Source of the DNA: Cryptomeria japonica
Lineage: Eukaryota > Streptophyta > Pinopsida > Cupressales > Cupressaceae
Length of the DNA stretch: 64,000 nucleotides
Assembly: GCF_030272615.1 (NCBI RefSeq)
Contig: NC_081413.1
Span: forward strand, 100,976,239-101,040,238
Reading direction: 5' to 3'
Part shown: positions 11,078-23,522 of the stretch, piece after piece
Layout: each line of letters starts with the position of its first letter
How positions within the stretch are numbered: position 1 is the first letter of the stretch
Notes under the pieces: generated by a model
Databases searched by the model: none
Seen by the model: only the letters and a program-made list of their open reading frames with translations
Told to the model about the DNA's origin: nothing
Made by a program: the position numbers and the translations under genes

Positions 11078-12499
11078 CATTGATGTCAACACATGTAGTA
11101 GCTGGTGTACTACAAATTATTTCTCCCTCTTTGACAACAATATCAAAGGGAACTGATAGGGTTTCTCTCCTTCTTCTCTCTACCATGCACTAACATATTT
11201 TTCTCTCCCACTTTTTCTCTACTAGATGATTCTCCTCCTTTAGCCATCGTACTTTGCATCCTCTCAATCTGTAACACTTGAGATGGAGGTCTCAGACACC
11301 AACTGACACCAATTGCTCAGCAACCAAGTGTATATACAAACCGGATACTAATTGTATATACAATCTGATACCAATTGTAGGAATATGTGTCGATGTGTAC
11401 AACTTCCTGACGGTCAGATTGCATCATCACCCCTTGATATGCAGAAGTTATTCTAACCCAAATTTACTGATATCCAATGTAGAAGATGACATTGGTACCA
11501 ATAGTATCTTCTCTGATACCAACTATAATTTCTCTTGTGCAGGTAACTCTCCCTCTTTGCAGGCAACTCTCTCGGTGATCCAGTTGTCTGGTACAAATTG
11601 GATAGACATTGAAATACCTCAATACCAAGGACTGATGAGCACATCATACCAGTACAACCATAGACACTTTCACTCCCCCTATGTCCACCAAGTCTAATAT
11701 AAATCGGAAAACATGACTATGAATTCCCCCTGAGCCATGCATCTTAGGTCACTTTGCATGTCAGGTTCTAAACCAAAGCTCTAAACTACACCTTAAACCA
11801 GTTGAGTTGTGAATGTGTGATCAATTGATGATCTTTCAGCTCCATGGCATCCATCACAACTTATGACATGATCTTATATGAACACAATGCCATACCACAT
11901 CACTATCATGCCACAAAAACAAACCGGTTAGCCCATAAAGATGCATGCATATAAGATCTATTACCGGGACAACATACGTCTTTCAGGTCTTTTCCAATAT
12001 TGCTTGAGACATAATCACTTCAATCCATGCAACCAGAGTTATTGTAATGATGTCAGACCTCATTGACTTACATAACGTGCAATATCGATCAATATCCATC
12101 CTAGTAACATACTGCAAATATCGGTTTCCTATCCGGGTCCATCATCTCCACCAGAGCACCTTTTGTCCATCAACCTCTATCTTCTTGTGTCAATTTTCCT
12201 CTGATCCCAATTGCAATTTATCCATCCATTGACACATGCAACATTAATCCATCTCTCATTTGTAGGTGTGTAGCCAAGGCAGATACTACACACACTTGCC
12301 ATCTCATTTCCTTCCTTTATACCGATAGCATCATGTCCTTCCATTTGTCCTCATCCACTGAGGAGGTGAATGATATGGTCAATGTGCTACTCCCCCTAAG
12401 ATTATGCATCTTCTTTAGGCCTTAGGAGATATCATCTGTACATTGAATGTATAGTGCCAGTCCATGGTCTTGCTCTCTTCCTTCTTCCTCCATACCTAC

Positions 12500-14492
12500 T
12501 TGATCTCATTACTCTTCCCATTTTCAATCATGGGAGAAAGTCTTACCTTCTTTTGTTGATTTTTCCTTGCTTTACCAGATTCTGCAATATGACCGGAAGC
12601 ATTGTTGTAGAAGAAAATAATGTTCATGCCATACGCATGATTGGGGGACCTTCTGTCAAACCAGTTAGACCATCTTCCTCTAGTCATGCAATTGTAACTG
12701 GTTACCGAAACCAGTGGACCTCTTGATCTTGCATGGACATTTCCCCTTTGGTTCTATGCAGGTCTTTGACCTCCATATGCTCTATATTCATTTCCATGTT
12801 GAGCATAGTTGCTATACTAGCTACCATAGGACTAAACTTTCCTCTTCCTGCATTCATGACTTCTATGCCCAAATCCATTGCAGTTATAACATACATAATT
12901 TACCTTTCTTAAGGCAGTAAATAGACTCTTCCTTTAATGCATAGGAGCATATCTATGCATGTTTCTACATCTTGACATATTATGGCCATATGCATTACTT
13001 CTTGGAAAAACTACATTCTTATTCCTAGACCTCTTTATGCATTCGTCTTCCCTATGACCATAATCTTTGCAAGAGAAGTAGTAACCGATAAAGGATGGCA
13101 TATGACTTACAAATTTATTCAGCCATGCATGAGGAGATCTTATCAATTTAGTGTCTCCATTTCTGCTTCTCCGGGGATGGATTTTGGATTGTGCACACTC
13201 TGCGGTTCTTCCATCTGATCCCTTCTTTTCCCACACTTTCTTTGTCTTATGGGCAACAACATTTCTTTGTCTTCTACTGATAGTTCTTCTTTGTTGTCTT
13301 CTTCTCAAGTTCTTGCTTCCAGTGAAGCTGCCATCTTCCTTTTTCCTTTGGGATCTGTATTGTTTCTCCTTCTTGCAACACCGGTCTTCATCCTTAGCTT
13401 CATGTCTTCACCAGTTGTGGTTAGATCAACCTTCTTCCTAGGAGTATTCTGGACAGTGAAGGTTTTTCTCTTGTTATCTCCATTAGAGGAGACAAACATA
13501 ATGTCTTTGTGAGGGACATTCTTGTTGGTGGATCATTCATAGGCACCACAACCTAAGCCTTTAGTATCCTTGGAGTGTTTTTGCTTTTTTCAACATCTTG
13601 TCCAAGGCATCACTATTGCTATGAAACTAGATTCTTACCTTGAGCTCATATTAACAGTTCTCAAGGTTTCTTCGAAGATCCTCCATATCTCCTTCTAGCT
13701 ATTGATATTCTTTATCCTTTGCCTCTAGCTCTGATGTTGTATCATTACACCGACACTCCTTGGTGTCTTCTTGTTGAGTCTTTAACTCTGAGATACATTT
13801 CTCAGATTCTTCAAGGCATCTGATCAACTGGTTTTGTTCCACAACCACAACATTCTTGAACAACTTGTATTCATTCCTCACTCTACTAAGTTCTACGAGT
13901 GCACTTAGAAGTTCACCTTCAAGATCAACTTATGCTTCATCTTCTTCTTCACCTTCATAATCACTGCCAAACACACCTTACCAGTAGGAATGACTACATG
14001 ATCACTCTTTGATGTGTGCCTCTCATCTTCTGATTCTTAATCCATGAAGAGGTGGGTTCCTTCTTCATCATTATTGCTTCTACTAATAGATCTACCTTCA
14101 TCTGCAGACTCATGTGTTACATTTTCCTTCTTTCTTCCACAAATCGGTTATGTAGTGCTAGGTTCATTTCCATAGAGCTTCTTTAATCTATCCCATAATA
14201 TTTTTGTCAACTTACATTTGTCCACCTATGAAGAAACATCATCTGAGAGCCCACAAAGTATAGCCTTCATTGCTACATCATTACATTCATTTCTTCTTTC
14301 TTCTTTAGGATCGGTGGGAGGACTGATCGGTCTAGAGGGACCATTTACAACTATCATCCATACATCAAACCCTAATGAGGATAGGTAGACTTCCATCCTA
14401 AAACTCCATATAGAATAGTTTGAACCATCAAACACTAGAGTAGGGGGTGACACTAAACATACCATTGTGTTAAAATACCAAAATCTACCCAA
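12500..14492 (-). pseudogene. gag: Copia gag with coiled coil and several zinc knuckles (F)
   Basis: From the N-terminus: FDGSNYSIWSFRMEVYLSSL (14226-14492) is the typical start of a plant Copia Gag, ending in ILCGLSDDV. A coiled-coil-like segment follows (13699-13881, LEESEKCISELKTQQEDTKE), then basic Lys/Arg-rich sequence (13305-13499). At least four CCHC zinc-knuckle remnants follow: CKDYGHREDEC near 13050 (first Cys lost), YGHNMSRC, a complete CYNCNGFGHRSHEC near 12842-12883, and a decayed FFYNNASGHIAES near 12600. Gag would form the particle and bind RNA. The pieces are in different frames, so it is inactive. Confidence 0.8.
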
Positions 14493-14522
14493 GCTGGAGA
14501 AATCTTATCAACCGGGAACCTA

Positions 14523-14535
14523 GGCTCTGATACCA
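14523..14535 (-). promoter_or_regulatory. Primer-binding site of F (initiator Met tRNA type)
   Basis: TGGTATCAGAGCC on the minus strand, two bases from the LTR end TGTTCAACA. TGGTATCAGAGC is the standard plant Copia primer site for initiator methionine tRNA. It orients the element: LTR on the right, gag to the left. Confidence 0.9.
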
Positions 14536-14553
14536 ATTGTTGAACAAAATATG

Positions 14554-14579
14554 CCACTGAGAGGGGGGTGAATAAGTGG
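14554..14579 (-). promoter_or_regulatory. G-loop hairpin near the end of the F LTR
   Basis: CCACT at 14554-14558 pairs with AGTGG at 14575-14579 around a loop GAGAGGGGGGTGAATA. It lies 16 bases inside the LTR end next to the primer site. Similar hairpins with other stems occur at 26999, 36889, 51125 and 55849. Confidence 0.65.
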
Positions 14580-15890
14580 TTTCCAAACTTTTCCCTTTTC
14601 TATCCTATGTGTGTATACCGGTTAGTAGATCTAACATAAATAAAACATACTAGTTAGATAGGAGGATGACACAAATGCAACCAAACACAAAAGGAACATC
14701 ACATAACACCAGATGTACGAGGAAAACCCAACATGGGAAAAACCTTGGTAAGAAATGCTGCTGGAGTCTACTACTCCAGTCCAGCCTCACAATGAAACAC
14801 TCAGTTACAACATTTAGAGAGCCAACCCAAGGATCACCACTCTTGATTTAGGTCACCAACCCAAGGAGAACCAACCCTTGATTTTAGGGAACCAACCCAA
14901 GGAGAACCAACCCTTGCACCGAGCTCCAACTCAGTAATTACAATCTCATATATTAAAACAAAAGTAGTATCCTTGTTACAAATGAACATTGTAACTCTTG
15001 CACATGTCTCTCCACTGGTTCACCTCTATCCAATTCTCTGTCGATTCTCTGCTCACCTTCTCTCTGTTGCAACCTTATCGGTTCAACCTCTACCTTCCTC
15101 TACCGGTACTCTGCTCTTTGCCTCTTCTCTTCTTTCTCTAGCACACTGTTGCTAGCCACCACTGGTCTTCTTCACTCTACTGATTCTCTACTCTCTGATC
15201 ACTACCGGTTCTTCACATATTCTCACTCTTCTCTTCTCCGTCGGTTCAACCACCACCGGTTCACACCACTGTCAGACTCAATGACAATCTATCGATTCTC
15301 TCTCAAACACTCCATCTCCTCTGTGATTGTCGATGTGCACTTGACTAATTAACTTTCTGGCTTCACTCCCTTCATTGGCTTCACCCTCTCTTGTAGCTAC
15401 AGATCTGGACTTTGATCTACATATTTTATCCCAAGCCTTCCCCCCAAAATGACATTCAAACTTCTGGCATGCTAGGGTTCCTTCATCGACCTCAAGGCAA
15501 ACTAAATCCAATCAGATCTCTTTCCATAGATTGACCACCTACAACAGATCAAACAAACTCCGCCAATCCCCCTGTGTCTAGAACATGTTTTCCATATTTG
15601 GAAAACACGACAACCTGCACTTGTCAAACACCATGAAGAAATCACACAGATAGATTCACCTACTCTGATCAGCATTTGAAAAAAGTACATCAATCATGAT
15701 GCCAATGAATTTGATCTCTGATCTCAGATCTATCTTGAGCCGCACCCTTCTGCTCTCGACCTATGATTCACACTTTCAACATTAATGTTGACTAGTCACC
15801 ACATACCTCACCGACAACACTTAAATGACCACAAAATGCATGACATCTATCTCCTATGTTTCATCTTTGTTAGCATCCACCTCTGCTAAG

Positions 15891-16834
15891 TGATGCGGAG
15901 GTCTTGTGCCTAGCTCTCCAATTCACCCTTACTCACCCCAACTCCTTAACTCACCCTTCTACTCAAGCTCCTCCAAGGTAACTTGTTAGGGTACACTCCT
16001 TAGACCTCCAAGGAATAAACTCTAAAACTATTTAAAGAGCCTACCCAAGCCATCCACTGGATTGCAACTTGTGCCATTCATGGATGCTCAGGTAAAATGC
16101 ATTTTTACAATCAAAACCCCAAGTTTCAAGGGTTTGTGAGCAACTTTTACAAAAATAGTGATAACTTTTGATCCAAGGTACTTCAAACCTTTATATTATA
16201 CTTGTTGGAAAAATAAAAAAAATTCCTAACTTCCTCTACTATTATGAGCATTGTACTAGACCGTACAAGTCATACAAAAGCATAAAATCAAAGCAAAAAT
16301 AGTCCAAACATGAGGAAAAGCATAGGAAACCCTAAGCAAATGAATTGAATGCAAACCAAAAGTTGATTAACTTGTTATTGGAGATTATCATAAGGTTTTA
16401 TACACCATTTTAATTTGGTTCCAACCAACTTCCAATGCCATTTCCTTCATGGATAACTTTTGCCTAAAAATGCAAAAGTTGTCTTGACCAATTTTTGACA
16501 ACTTTTACTATGAGTGCAAAAACACACTCCAAGGCTCTCAAGGCCTAAAACATCACTCAAATGGAATCCCACAATGGATTTAAACCATTTCCAAATATTC
16601 TAGAAAGTTTCCAGGCATCCACTTGGTACAAACCAAAAAATTGACATTTTGACAACATTTCAGGATAATGACAATTTTGGACCCTGAGCACAACAAAAGT
16701 GTGGACAACCAAACTATGGCTTCAAAAAGCATCATAGGATTTATTCCACCTTATTACAACATAAAATAACTTGAAATGACACAAAAACTCTAAAATGCAA
16801 GAAAAGACAACTTTGAGCTAGGTGCTTTGCACCA
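15891..16834. mobile_element. Insertion L, 944 bp, probable solo LTR
   Basis: The sequence CTAAG occurs at 15886-15890 and 16835-16839, and sister copies of the host LTR have a single CTAAG with nothing inserted. The insert opens TGATGC and closes GCACCA, near-complementary, with a further inner complementary pair CCTAGCTC / GAGCTAGG. TG...CA ends with a 5-bp duplication fit a solo LTR. No ORF or TATA box clearly marks its orientation. A short terminal-repeat retrotransposon derivative is the alternative. Confidence 0.75.
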
Positions 16835-17559
16835 CTAAGTCTTTTGTGTCAATCCAAACAAGATCACCGACCAACCACACAACCCAGTTCATCTACCAAT
16901 TCTCTGAACCGACCAGTTCTACCCTAACTGGTCTACCTTCAAGCTTTCTCTTTTCTTCTCTATCGGTGGAGTGCCATTACCAGTCATCACACTTGCCAAG
17001 CCACCTCATGCACATCTTCAACAAATGGGAGCCTTTCACTTCTGCACCTTTTCAGCTTTATCGATGGACATACTTATCGGTAATCACCTTGATGACACCA
17101 TGTCATCAACCTTCAACAATCTCTTTTTATCTGCGTCTATGGCAACACCTTTCCCCATCTTCAATCTAGTTGCACTATCTCTCTCCAACTGCTTCAACTT
17201 TTCCTTCTTCATCAATAGACTATTTCTCCTATCAATTGGTTTGTCAAAGTGACAAACCTATCCTTCCTTCTTTGTACCGCCAACTCATCATGTCTACCCT
17301 TGTTGATGTGGTGCACATCTTTGATTTCATGCACCTAACGCAACTTAATGTTTCACTGGTTCATCCAGTGAGAGCCTTCAGCCTAGCCGCCATCTACTCT
17401 CATGTCTTATCTTGGTGGACTAAGATGTAGTCCATGCATAATGGGAGATAAGCTCCACTTACCAGTGGGAGTGGATCTTGTTATGCCTTGCATACCTAAC
17501 CCCCATTAGTTTCCTTGTGTTGAAAATATGGGTCCCTCTTTTTTCTTTATGTTTCTTTA

Positions 17560-18770
17560 TTTTTGTAGTTTTGCCTGGCAACCTCGGAACCCTAGAGTTC
17601 TAAGGTCTCCTTTGTTTGTTTTTGCTTTGTCCTACCCCAGAACCCCACAACCTAGAGTCCCGAGGTAGGTGTTTGTTTGTTGGTGCACAACCTCAGAACC
17701 CCAGATCCCCAGAGTCTCGAAGTCATGCCTTGTCCTTTTCTTTTTGTTGAAACCTCGGAACTTCGGAGTCCCAAAGTCTCAAGTTCTTCATGTGTTGTTT
17801 TGTCTTTCGACCCCGGAACCCTAGAGTCCCGAGGTTGTCTTGTCTTTCGATCCTAGAACCTCAGAGTCCCAAGGTTGTCTTGTGTCTTTTACTTCGGAAC
17901 CTTGGAGCCCTGAGGTCTTTTGCTTGTTTTGGTGGTTTTTTGTAATTCACCCGAAACCCCGAGGTCTCAAGGTGAATTTTATTGTTTTTTGTTTGGTACC
18001 TTGGAAGTCTGGAACCCTGGAGTCTTGAGGTCTCATTTAACATGATCGTACGGATCAAGTTCGGGGGGGGGGGGGGGTATAAATGAGAGGAATTAACTTT
18101 TCTAAGTTCATTTGTGCACTCAAGTTTCTCAAAAGTCCTAGTTGCGACCTCCTGACTTCGCGCCCCCGTGTTGCCGAGTGTCTTGCGTGTTTTTCTCACT
18201 AGGTTGGTGATTTTTTTCTCCCTCCTTGAGATTCCATATTTAGATCTTGTTTTTTTTTTAATTTTCTTGTTTAGATTTTCTTTTAGGGTTTTTCTCATTT
18301 TTTTGTGTTTTTTTGCGTGCCCTAGTTTCACTCACCCTAAAACCCTAGACTCCTGGAGTTCCAAGAAAGGTAGTTTTCTTCACCTCGGAACCCCAAAACC
18401 CCAAAGTCCCAAGGTTGGTTCCTTCAATCATGCCTATTTACCCCAAAACCCTGGAGTTCCGGATCAGCTTATGATTTTTGGAGAAAAATACCACCGACCC
18501 CGGAACCCCGAGGTCCCGAAGTTAACTTTTTATACTTACCCCAGAACCCTGGAACCCTGAGTTTCGGACTCCATTTGATTCATCCATCCTGGAACCCTAG
18601 AGTTCCAGACTCTATTCAGCTTATCAACCCCAAAACCCCGGAGTCCCAAGGTTGGTTCTTTGGTTGTCTCCATCCACCCTGCAACCCCATAGTTCCAATG
18701 TCACTTGTCTAATAAGGAAATTATCCACTCCAAAACTCTGAAACCCTGGAGTCTTGAGGTGGATGATTTT
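17560..18770 (+). repeat. Degenerate palindromic GGAACCC repeat family in D U3/R
   Basis: About 18 scattered copies of a unit near CCTCGGAACCCTAGAGTCCC followed by GAGGT. Its ends, CCTCGG and CCGAGG, are complementary, so each unit is a degenerate hairpin. Copies lie for example near 17582, 17815, 17890, 18380, 18500, 18630 and 18730. Five more are in the 3' LTR at 41960-42200. Spacing is irregular (35-60 bases early, wider later). Confidence 0.8.
18063..18084 (+). promoter_or_regulatory. G run plus TATA box of the D LTR
   Basis: A run of 15 G (18063-18077) directly precedes TATAAAT (18078-18084). The following stretch is pyrimidine-rich and fits a transcription start about 25-30 bases on. 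If correct, R-U5 is about 5.3 kb and the LTR ORF at 18837 would be the first ORF of the transcript. The 3' LTR copy lacks this part. Confidence 0.6.
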
Positions 18771-18836
18771 ATTAATATTTTTTGATCTATGCAGTGGATT
18801 AATTCTTGATTCTTTCTTGCAAATCACAGCGTTTAG

Positions 18837-21800
18837 ATGGACCCAAATTCTAGCAAGAGAGGAAAGGAGATAGACAATATATGTTTCAAAGATGGATGAT
18901 TAGATCAAATGGGTTACAAACACAGAGGTGGGGTACATCGAGATAGAGGATATTAAGACACAATTGGACCGGCCAAGACTAGAGGCCCGATCAGGCCTAG
19001 TGGAGGTAACCTTCTTCCCAAAGTTAGTCCAAGCTCCTAAGTTTATCATGACTGTTGCATAGTTTTACAATCCAAATACAAGAAAATGCACATATACTTA
19101 AGGTAGGTCGGTAATCAACTTGTCTGCAGACATGCTAGGATTTGTGTTTGGCATCCCTTCAAGAGATGAAGTACTCCAAACCACTGAAGAAGAATCCCTC
19201 AGAGTGTGGAATAGGAATATTGCTTCAAATAAGAGACACATGAATGAGAATTGGTTAGAGGAGGAGAGAAAAATAGGGCCAAAAGCCATAGATGTGTTGA
19301 GGGCAGATTTTAAGGAACCATAGAGAGATTTGATCATCATGCTAAGAAAAGCCTTCAGTAAGCCAAATTGCAGGCATTTCCATCCCTGGATATTCTAGTT
19401 CATGACCACCATCCTTATAGGGAAGAAATACTTCAACTAGGCCCAAATCCTCTCTAATAACATCCATAAATAGATGATGGAAGTACATCAAACGAAGAAG
19501 TTCTTTTTCACTTCCTATGTTATTTGGGTGGTTGCCCGAGTGGGTAAGTTCCCAGGATTCTAGGTAGAAGGCCAGTTCGGAGATGAGGAAGGGCAGAAGA
19601 AAGTTTGGGAGTATTACTCACAACAACCTCTAGATAATGCAAAGGCTCACTTCAAGAGAATCAACAATGCCTTCCTCTTTCCTGTTATCATCAAAATCAT
19701 AGGTGATACAAGATATAGGATAAGCCTTGAAGCAATGGCGATCATCCAAGAATGGGCATGTTGGTTCATCCAAAACCAACGTTCTACATATATTAGGGTT
19801 AGTGGGTTTATAGGGAACCCGATGCTATTGCCATGATATTGCAATGAACACATCATTTTGTTAGAGTATGTCAGGAAAATGCTTGGCCTCCAATCCCTAT
19901 TATCCTCGAAACACAAGGCAAGGATAGATCTCTCAGTGTCCATTGGATATTTCTCTTGTTCAAAAATTCAGGTAGCAAAGACGACAAAGTAGGAGCTCCA
20001 AGATCTAAATCTTAAAGAATTTGATTATGCAAGGGAGTATTATGATCCCTATGGTAAGATCAAACAAACCATGCCTAAGGAATATTTGGGGCAAATACCT
20101 AGATTGGAGGACTTTTGGGCAAATCTCCAGGATAGTTTTGAGGTGAGAGAAACAAATTATTATAGACTGTCAATACCACAGATTAGAGACTTTGAAATAG
20201 AAACCAACCTCCCCAAAGAGCTAAGGGATGATGGATAACTATTAGACTCCATATATAAAGAACAAGAAATTGATAATAAGACTCTCTCTCCTATAAGGTG
20301 GTCAGTAAAAGAAGATATGGATATAGACCGAATAACCCAAGCGGTTATAAATAGAACTAGACAGTGGCTCGGTTTGAGGGTTAGGCCAAGCACTTCAAAG
20401 TGGAAGTAGAAGGAATCTACCTCACCCAATTAAGGGGTTATAAGGAGTATGCTCGCAAAACAAGGTCTAGTTCTTAGAAGAATACATCAACTGACCTGAC
20501 TGAAGTTGTTGAGCCTGAAGAAAATACCAATGAATTGTTGAAGAAACTTCATGAGCAGATGAGAAAATCCAAACTATTGAAGAAGGCTATAGACTTTGGA
20601 GTGAGAGTAGGACTGGGCGATGTGCCACTAACAAAGGTTCTTCGTGCGAGAACAAAAATTGGACAAACTCTAGGAGAAGGCACTCAGGAGGAAGAAGAAT
20701 AAGGAAAAACAAATGAAGGTGCACCCACTCAGCCTCCACCAACAACGGCAACACCAACCCAAGTTACTAATGCCCCTATGTCACCACTAGTTGAAACAAC
20801 TATAGTGCCTCCTAGGACACAGTCATTTAGGCCTGTCACTAAAACTGTAATTGTCTGTAATATTGAAACAGACTCTGAACAGGAGGAGGAACAGCCTAGG
20901 GGACAACAACCACTTGGAGAGGAGAAAGAATGAAATGACGCTAAATATTTGTTGAATAAAAGATTAATCTTAACCCCTCAGGACCAAGAAGATATCCTTA
21001 AAGAGATAGCTATTGAGCAAGGTATGGGAGAAACGGATAAGGATGTAAGGACATTTGGGGAAGAGGTCAGTGATAGGTTGGGAGAGTTGCCTAAGCAACA
21101 ACAGCTAAACATTGATATTGCTCTCTCAACTAATCTGGCTTGCCAAATTGCTTCACCTCAAGGTCCTAAGCACACATAAGCAGAAGAGAAAGATGAAGTA
21201 GAGGAACGGTCGGATGTGCACATTGTGACTGCTGACATAGTGCCTCATGAAGGTGATAAGGATAAAGATGTGCCACAATGGTTGGAGTTCACCTTCAAGA
21301 GAAAGAAGGGGAAAGTAGTGTCACCAAAGGTTACACTACAACAGACAATCATAGAGGAATGAAGGAAAGTTAAGAAGCCCAAGACTATGCATCATTTATC
21401 AGGAATAGATTCCAATCAGGTGGTTGTGGACGTAGCAGTTCCTCTGCAGGCAGAAGGTCAAAACTCCCCAAAGTACCAAGTGTCTCAGGTAAAACCGAGT
21501 AAGCAGATGAAGTGGGGGGACTTAGATACTTTGGAAATAGCTACTAGCATCATCATGGGGTGAATGGAGAAGGAATACACCTCCCATGTAGAGGTCAAAG
21601 CACAGCTAGAGCAATGCAAGCAGTTGTTGGTAGAAATGGACAAGCCTTTAGATTCTTGTAAAAATGATCATTTACCTTCAACCTCATCACTCCCAAAGGG
21701 AGAGGTGAAATCCTTGTTTGAGGTAAGACAGGTGGCTTCCACAACAAAATATTGGGCATAGATAAATGCCTCCAAAATTATATTAGTTTTTCAAAATACC

Positions 21801-22420
21801 ATGAAGGAATACAGGAGGCAGTACAGGTAGGAGGAGCATTAGCTTCTTGATCTCAGCAATGGGAGCAAAAGGTCAACATGTTCAACAAACAGTTGCCAAT
21901 ATTGATTAAGGTTTTATACCTAGGTGAGGAAGTAATCATAGAGGAGGACCTCCTGGGTGGAGACAGTTGTAAGAACTTGTAGTCTTACAGTTCCTTTTTT
22001 TAGCTGAAGATGGAAATGCTTCAGTAGTATGTGAAAGATGTATCAGACATTTGAGTTCCCCTCCTCAAGGTGGTAGAAAAATATGAAGATTTTTTAAGAC
22101 AGTTACTTGGAGTTTTTGGGCTTGGGATAACTAGTGCGGGAGTTATGGAAGAAGAGCAAGTACTCAACCAATGGGATGCATATGAGGCCCAACATTTGGG
22201 ACCTCTGGATCAGTTCATTGTCACATTGATGGATAGATATACTTATTTAATTACATAATGTCAAGAGGCAGTAGAAACAATAGGGGAGTTGGAGAAGAAA
22301 AGAAAGAATGCAGAGAAAGTTTTGAAAAAGTATAAATTCAGAATCAAGCATGTTGCTAATCCTCCTACTGAGGTAGTTGCATGTATCATTAACAATTATA
22401 AGTCCTATAAAAAGAAGTAG
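18837..22420 (+). pseudogene. LTR-embedded accessory ORF of D, 5' copy (unknown function)
   Basis: A long decayed coding region of about 1,190 codons inside the LTR, on the same strand as gag-pol, starting MDPNSSKRGKEID. The first 400 residues look globular: GFVFGIPSRDEVL, then FMTTILIGKKYF, KVWEYYSQQPLDNAKAHFKR and IIQEWACWFIQNQRSTYIRV. The middle is acidic and Pro/Gln-rich (GEGTQEEEE), then basic (WLEFTFKRKKGKVV), and the C-terminus is coiled-coil-like (IGELEKKRKNAEKVLKKYKF). It has a deletion after residue 14 and many stops. I do not recognise the family; it is not gag, pol or a standard env. The 3' LTR carries a second copy. Confidence 0.7.
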
Positions 22421-23467
22421 AAGATAAACACATAGCTACTAAAGATAGCAGGACTTTTGAGAGGATTTTTTGCATGACTTCCCTACTGGTACTCCAACTC
22501 GCATTCCAGTTTTGAGCTAAATTTTGCATGACTACGAAAGCCTAGTTCATATAGCATGGTATTCCTAGTGCTCACCTAACCTTCATTTTGTAGTAGTTAG
22601 CTGGATTCTAGAGGCAGAAACTTGCAAGTTAACTGCGACTCCTAGCTTTTGAGTTCTTAACTTAGATTAGGTTTATTTCCTAGAAAGTAGGGCAAAAAAC
22701 TCTATAAATTGAGAAGTTTGATTCATTTGTAAAGGTCCACAAATTTATGATTTGAGGCCCACTTAGAAATTTTAGATTATTTTTGCAGATTGTTATGAAC
22801 TTGAGTTATTTTTGTTACATATTTTTTTAAATTAATACAAGAAGCTTATAGATTTCCTAATCTATGCATATGTTCTACAAGTTTGTTCTTTGTGATCCAG
22901 TAATGTCTATTGTTTGAAATTAGCAACGTGTTCTGATCTTCCATTTATTGCTTTATGACTCATGCTATGCACGTAAGTGGTGTATGAGAATTACTGGGAT
23001 AGACAATATTGTGATGATATTCTTTCCTTGAGTCTGTAAGGTTGCTGACTTTGCAGGTTTAATGGAGGTCCGTTGTTGAATACAGATTTGGATAATATTT
23101 GATGATATTTGGATTGCAGGGTACTAATTAAGTAGTTCATTAAGTTGTCATTGAATTGGTTTCATTATTATTTTCTTGTTTCCCTATCTCTTGCAATTTA
23201 TTTCTAGAAGAATATTAAAATCATAAAAATACAAAAAAAAAGGAAGTTAAGTTATTAACGATTAGTGGGATTTAGTTTCAACCAGGAGGCCCCTTAATAG
23301 GTACAACCACATCAACCATTGGGTTGCTCATCACTGTCGAGACTCGACTATAGAGACCTTGGAGTGAATAGTTCCCCATAACTTATTGCTTTTCAGGAGA
23401 GGTGGTGAGTGTTCACATTGGCTACCTTACTGTTGGTGAGTGTGTCAAAACAATCATCAATAAAAAC

Positions 23468-23484
23468 TGGCACTAGAAGGAGGG
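23468..23484 (+). promoter_or_regulatory. Primer-binding-like site of D
   Basis: TGGCACTAGAAGGAGGG begins 5 bases after the LTR end. The TGG start and position fit a tRNA primer site. I could not assign the tRNA. Gag-like coding begins only about 40 bases further on. Confidence 0.65.
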
Positions 23485-23522
23485 CTCCATATTATTCCCC
23501 TCATTGATTAACCACATATGGT

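Larger units (their letters stand above)
11064..14537 (-). mobile_element. Copia element F, internal region 1 (gag only, no pol)
   Basis: A 3.5-kb internal region bounded by a polypurine tract on one side and an initiator-Met-type primer site on the other. It contains a Copia gag but no integrase, reverse transcriptase or RNase H motifs on either strand. About 11080-12450 is non-coding. This is the organisation called TR-GAG or LARD-like: packaged and copied with enzymes supplied by other elements. The gag is broken by frameshifts and stops. Confidence 0.75.
14538..17478 (-). repeat. Copia F LTR, larger part (continues at 47340)
   Basis: On the plus strand it starts TGTTGAACA at 14538 and aligns along its length with the complete solo LTR at 51109-53547. 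It carries two insertions: L at 15891-16834, and giant element D after 17478. The sequence on the two sides of D rejoins exactly as in the uninterrupted copies near 10545 and 53045. Without insertions the LTR is about 2.47 kb against 2.44 kb for the solo copy. Many short ORFs here are chance. Confidence 0.88.
17479..23462 (+). repeat. 5' LTR of element D (5,984 bp)
   Basis: Starts TGTTATGCC after the target duplication and ends ATCAATA (the 3' copy ends ATCAACA), directly before the primer site. The part from about 18510 aligns with 41959-47334. It contains a repeat-rich U3, a G run and a TATA box at 18078, a long ORF at 18837-22420, and about 1 kb of non-coding sequence (22430-23462). This is far longer than a typical plant LTR. 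Confidence 0.88.

Noticed and set aside
9891-11697. Several plus-strand ORFs of 60-140 codons
   Set aside because: They overlap the F LTR and its non-coding internal region; the equivalent frames are broken in the other LTR copies.
17861-18560. ORFs of 130-156 codons on both strands
   Set aside because: They arise from the GGAACCC palindromic units; no similarity and opposite strands are equally open.
17560-18770. Possible CRISPR-like array of regularly repeated units
   Set aside because: Spacing is irregular, repeats are degenerate and the DNA is plant retrotransposon.
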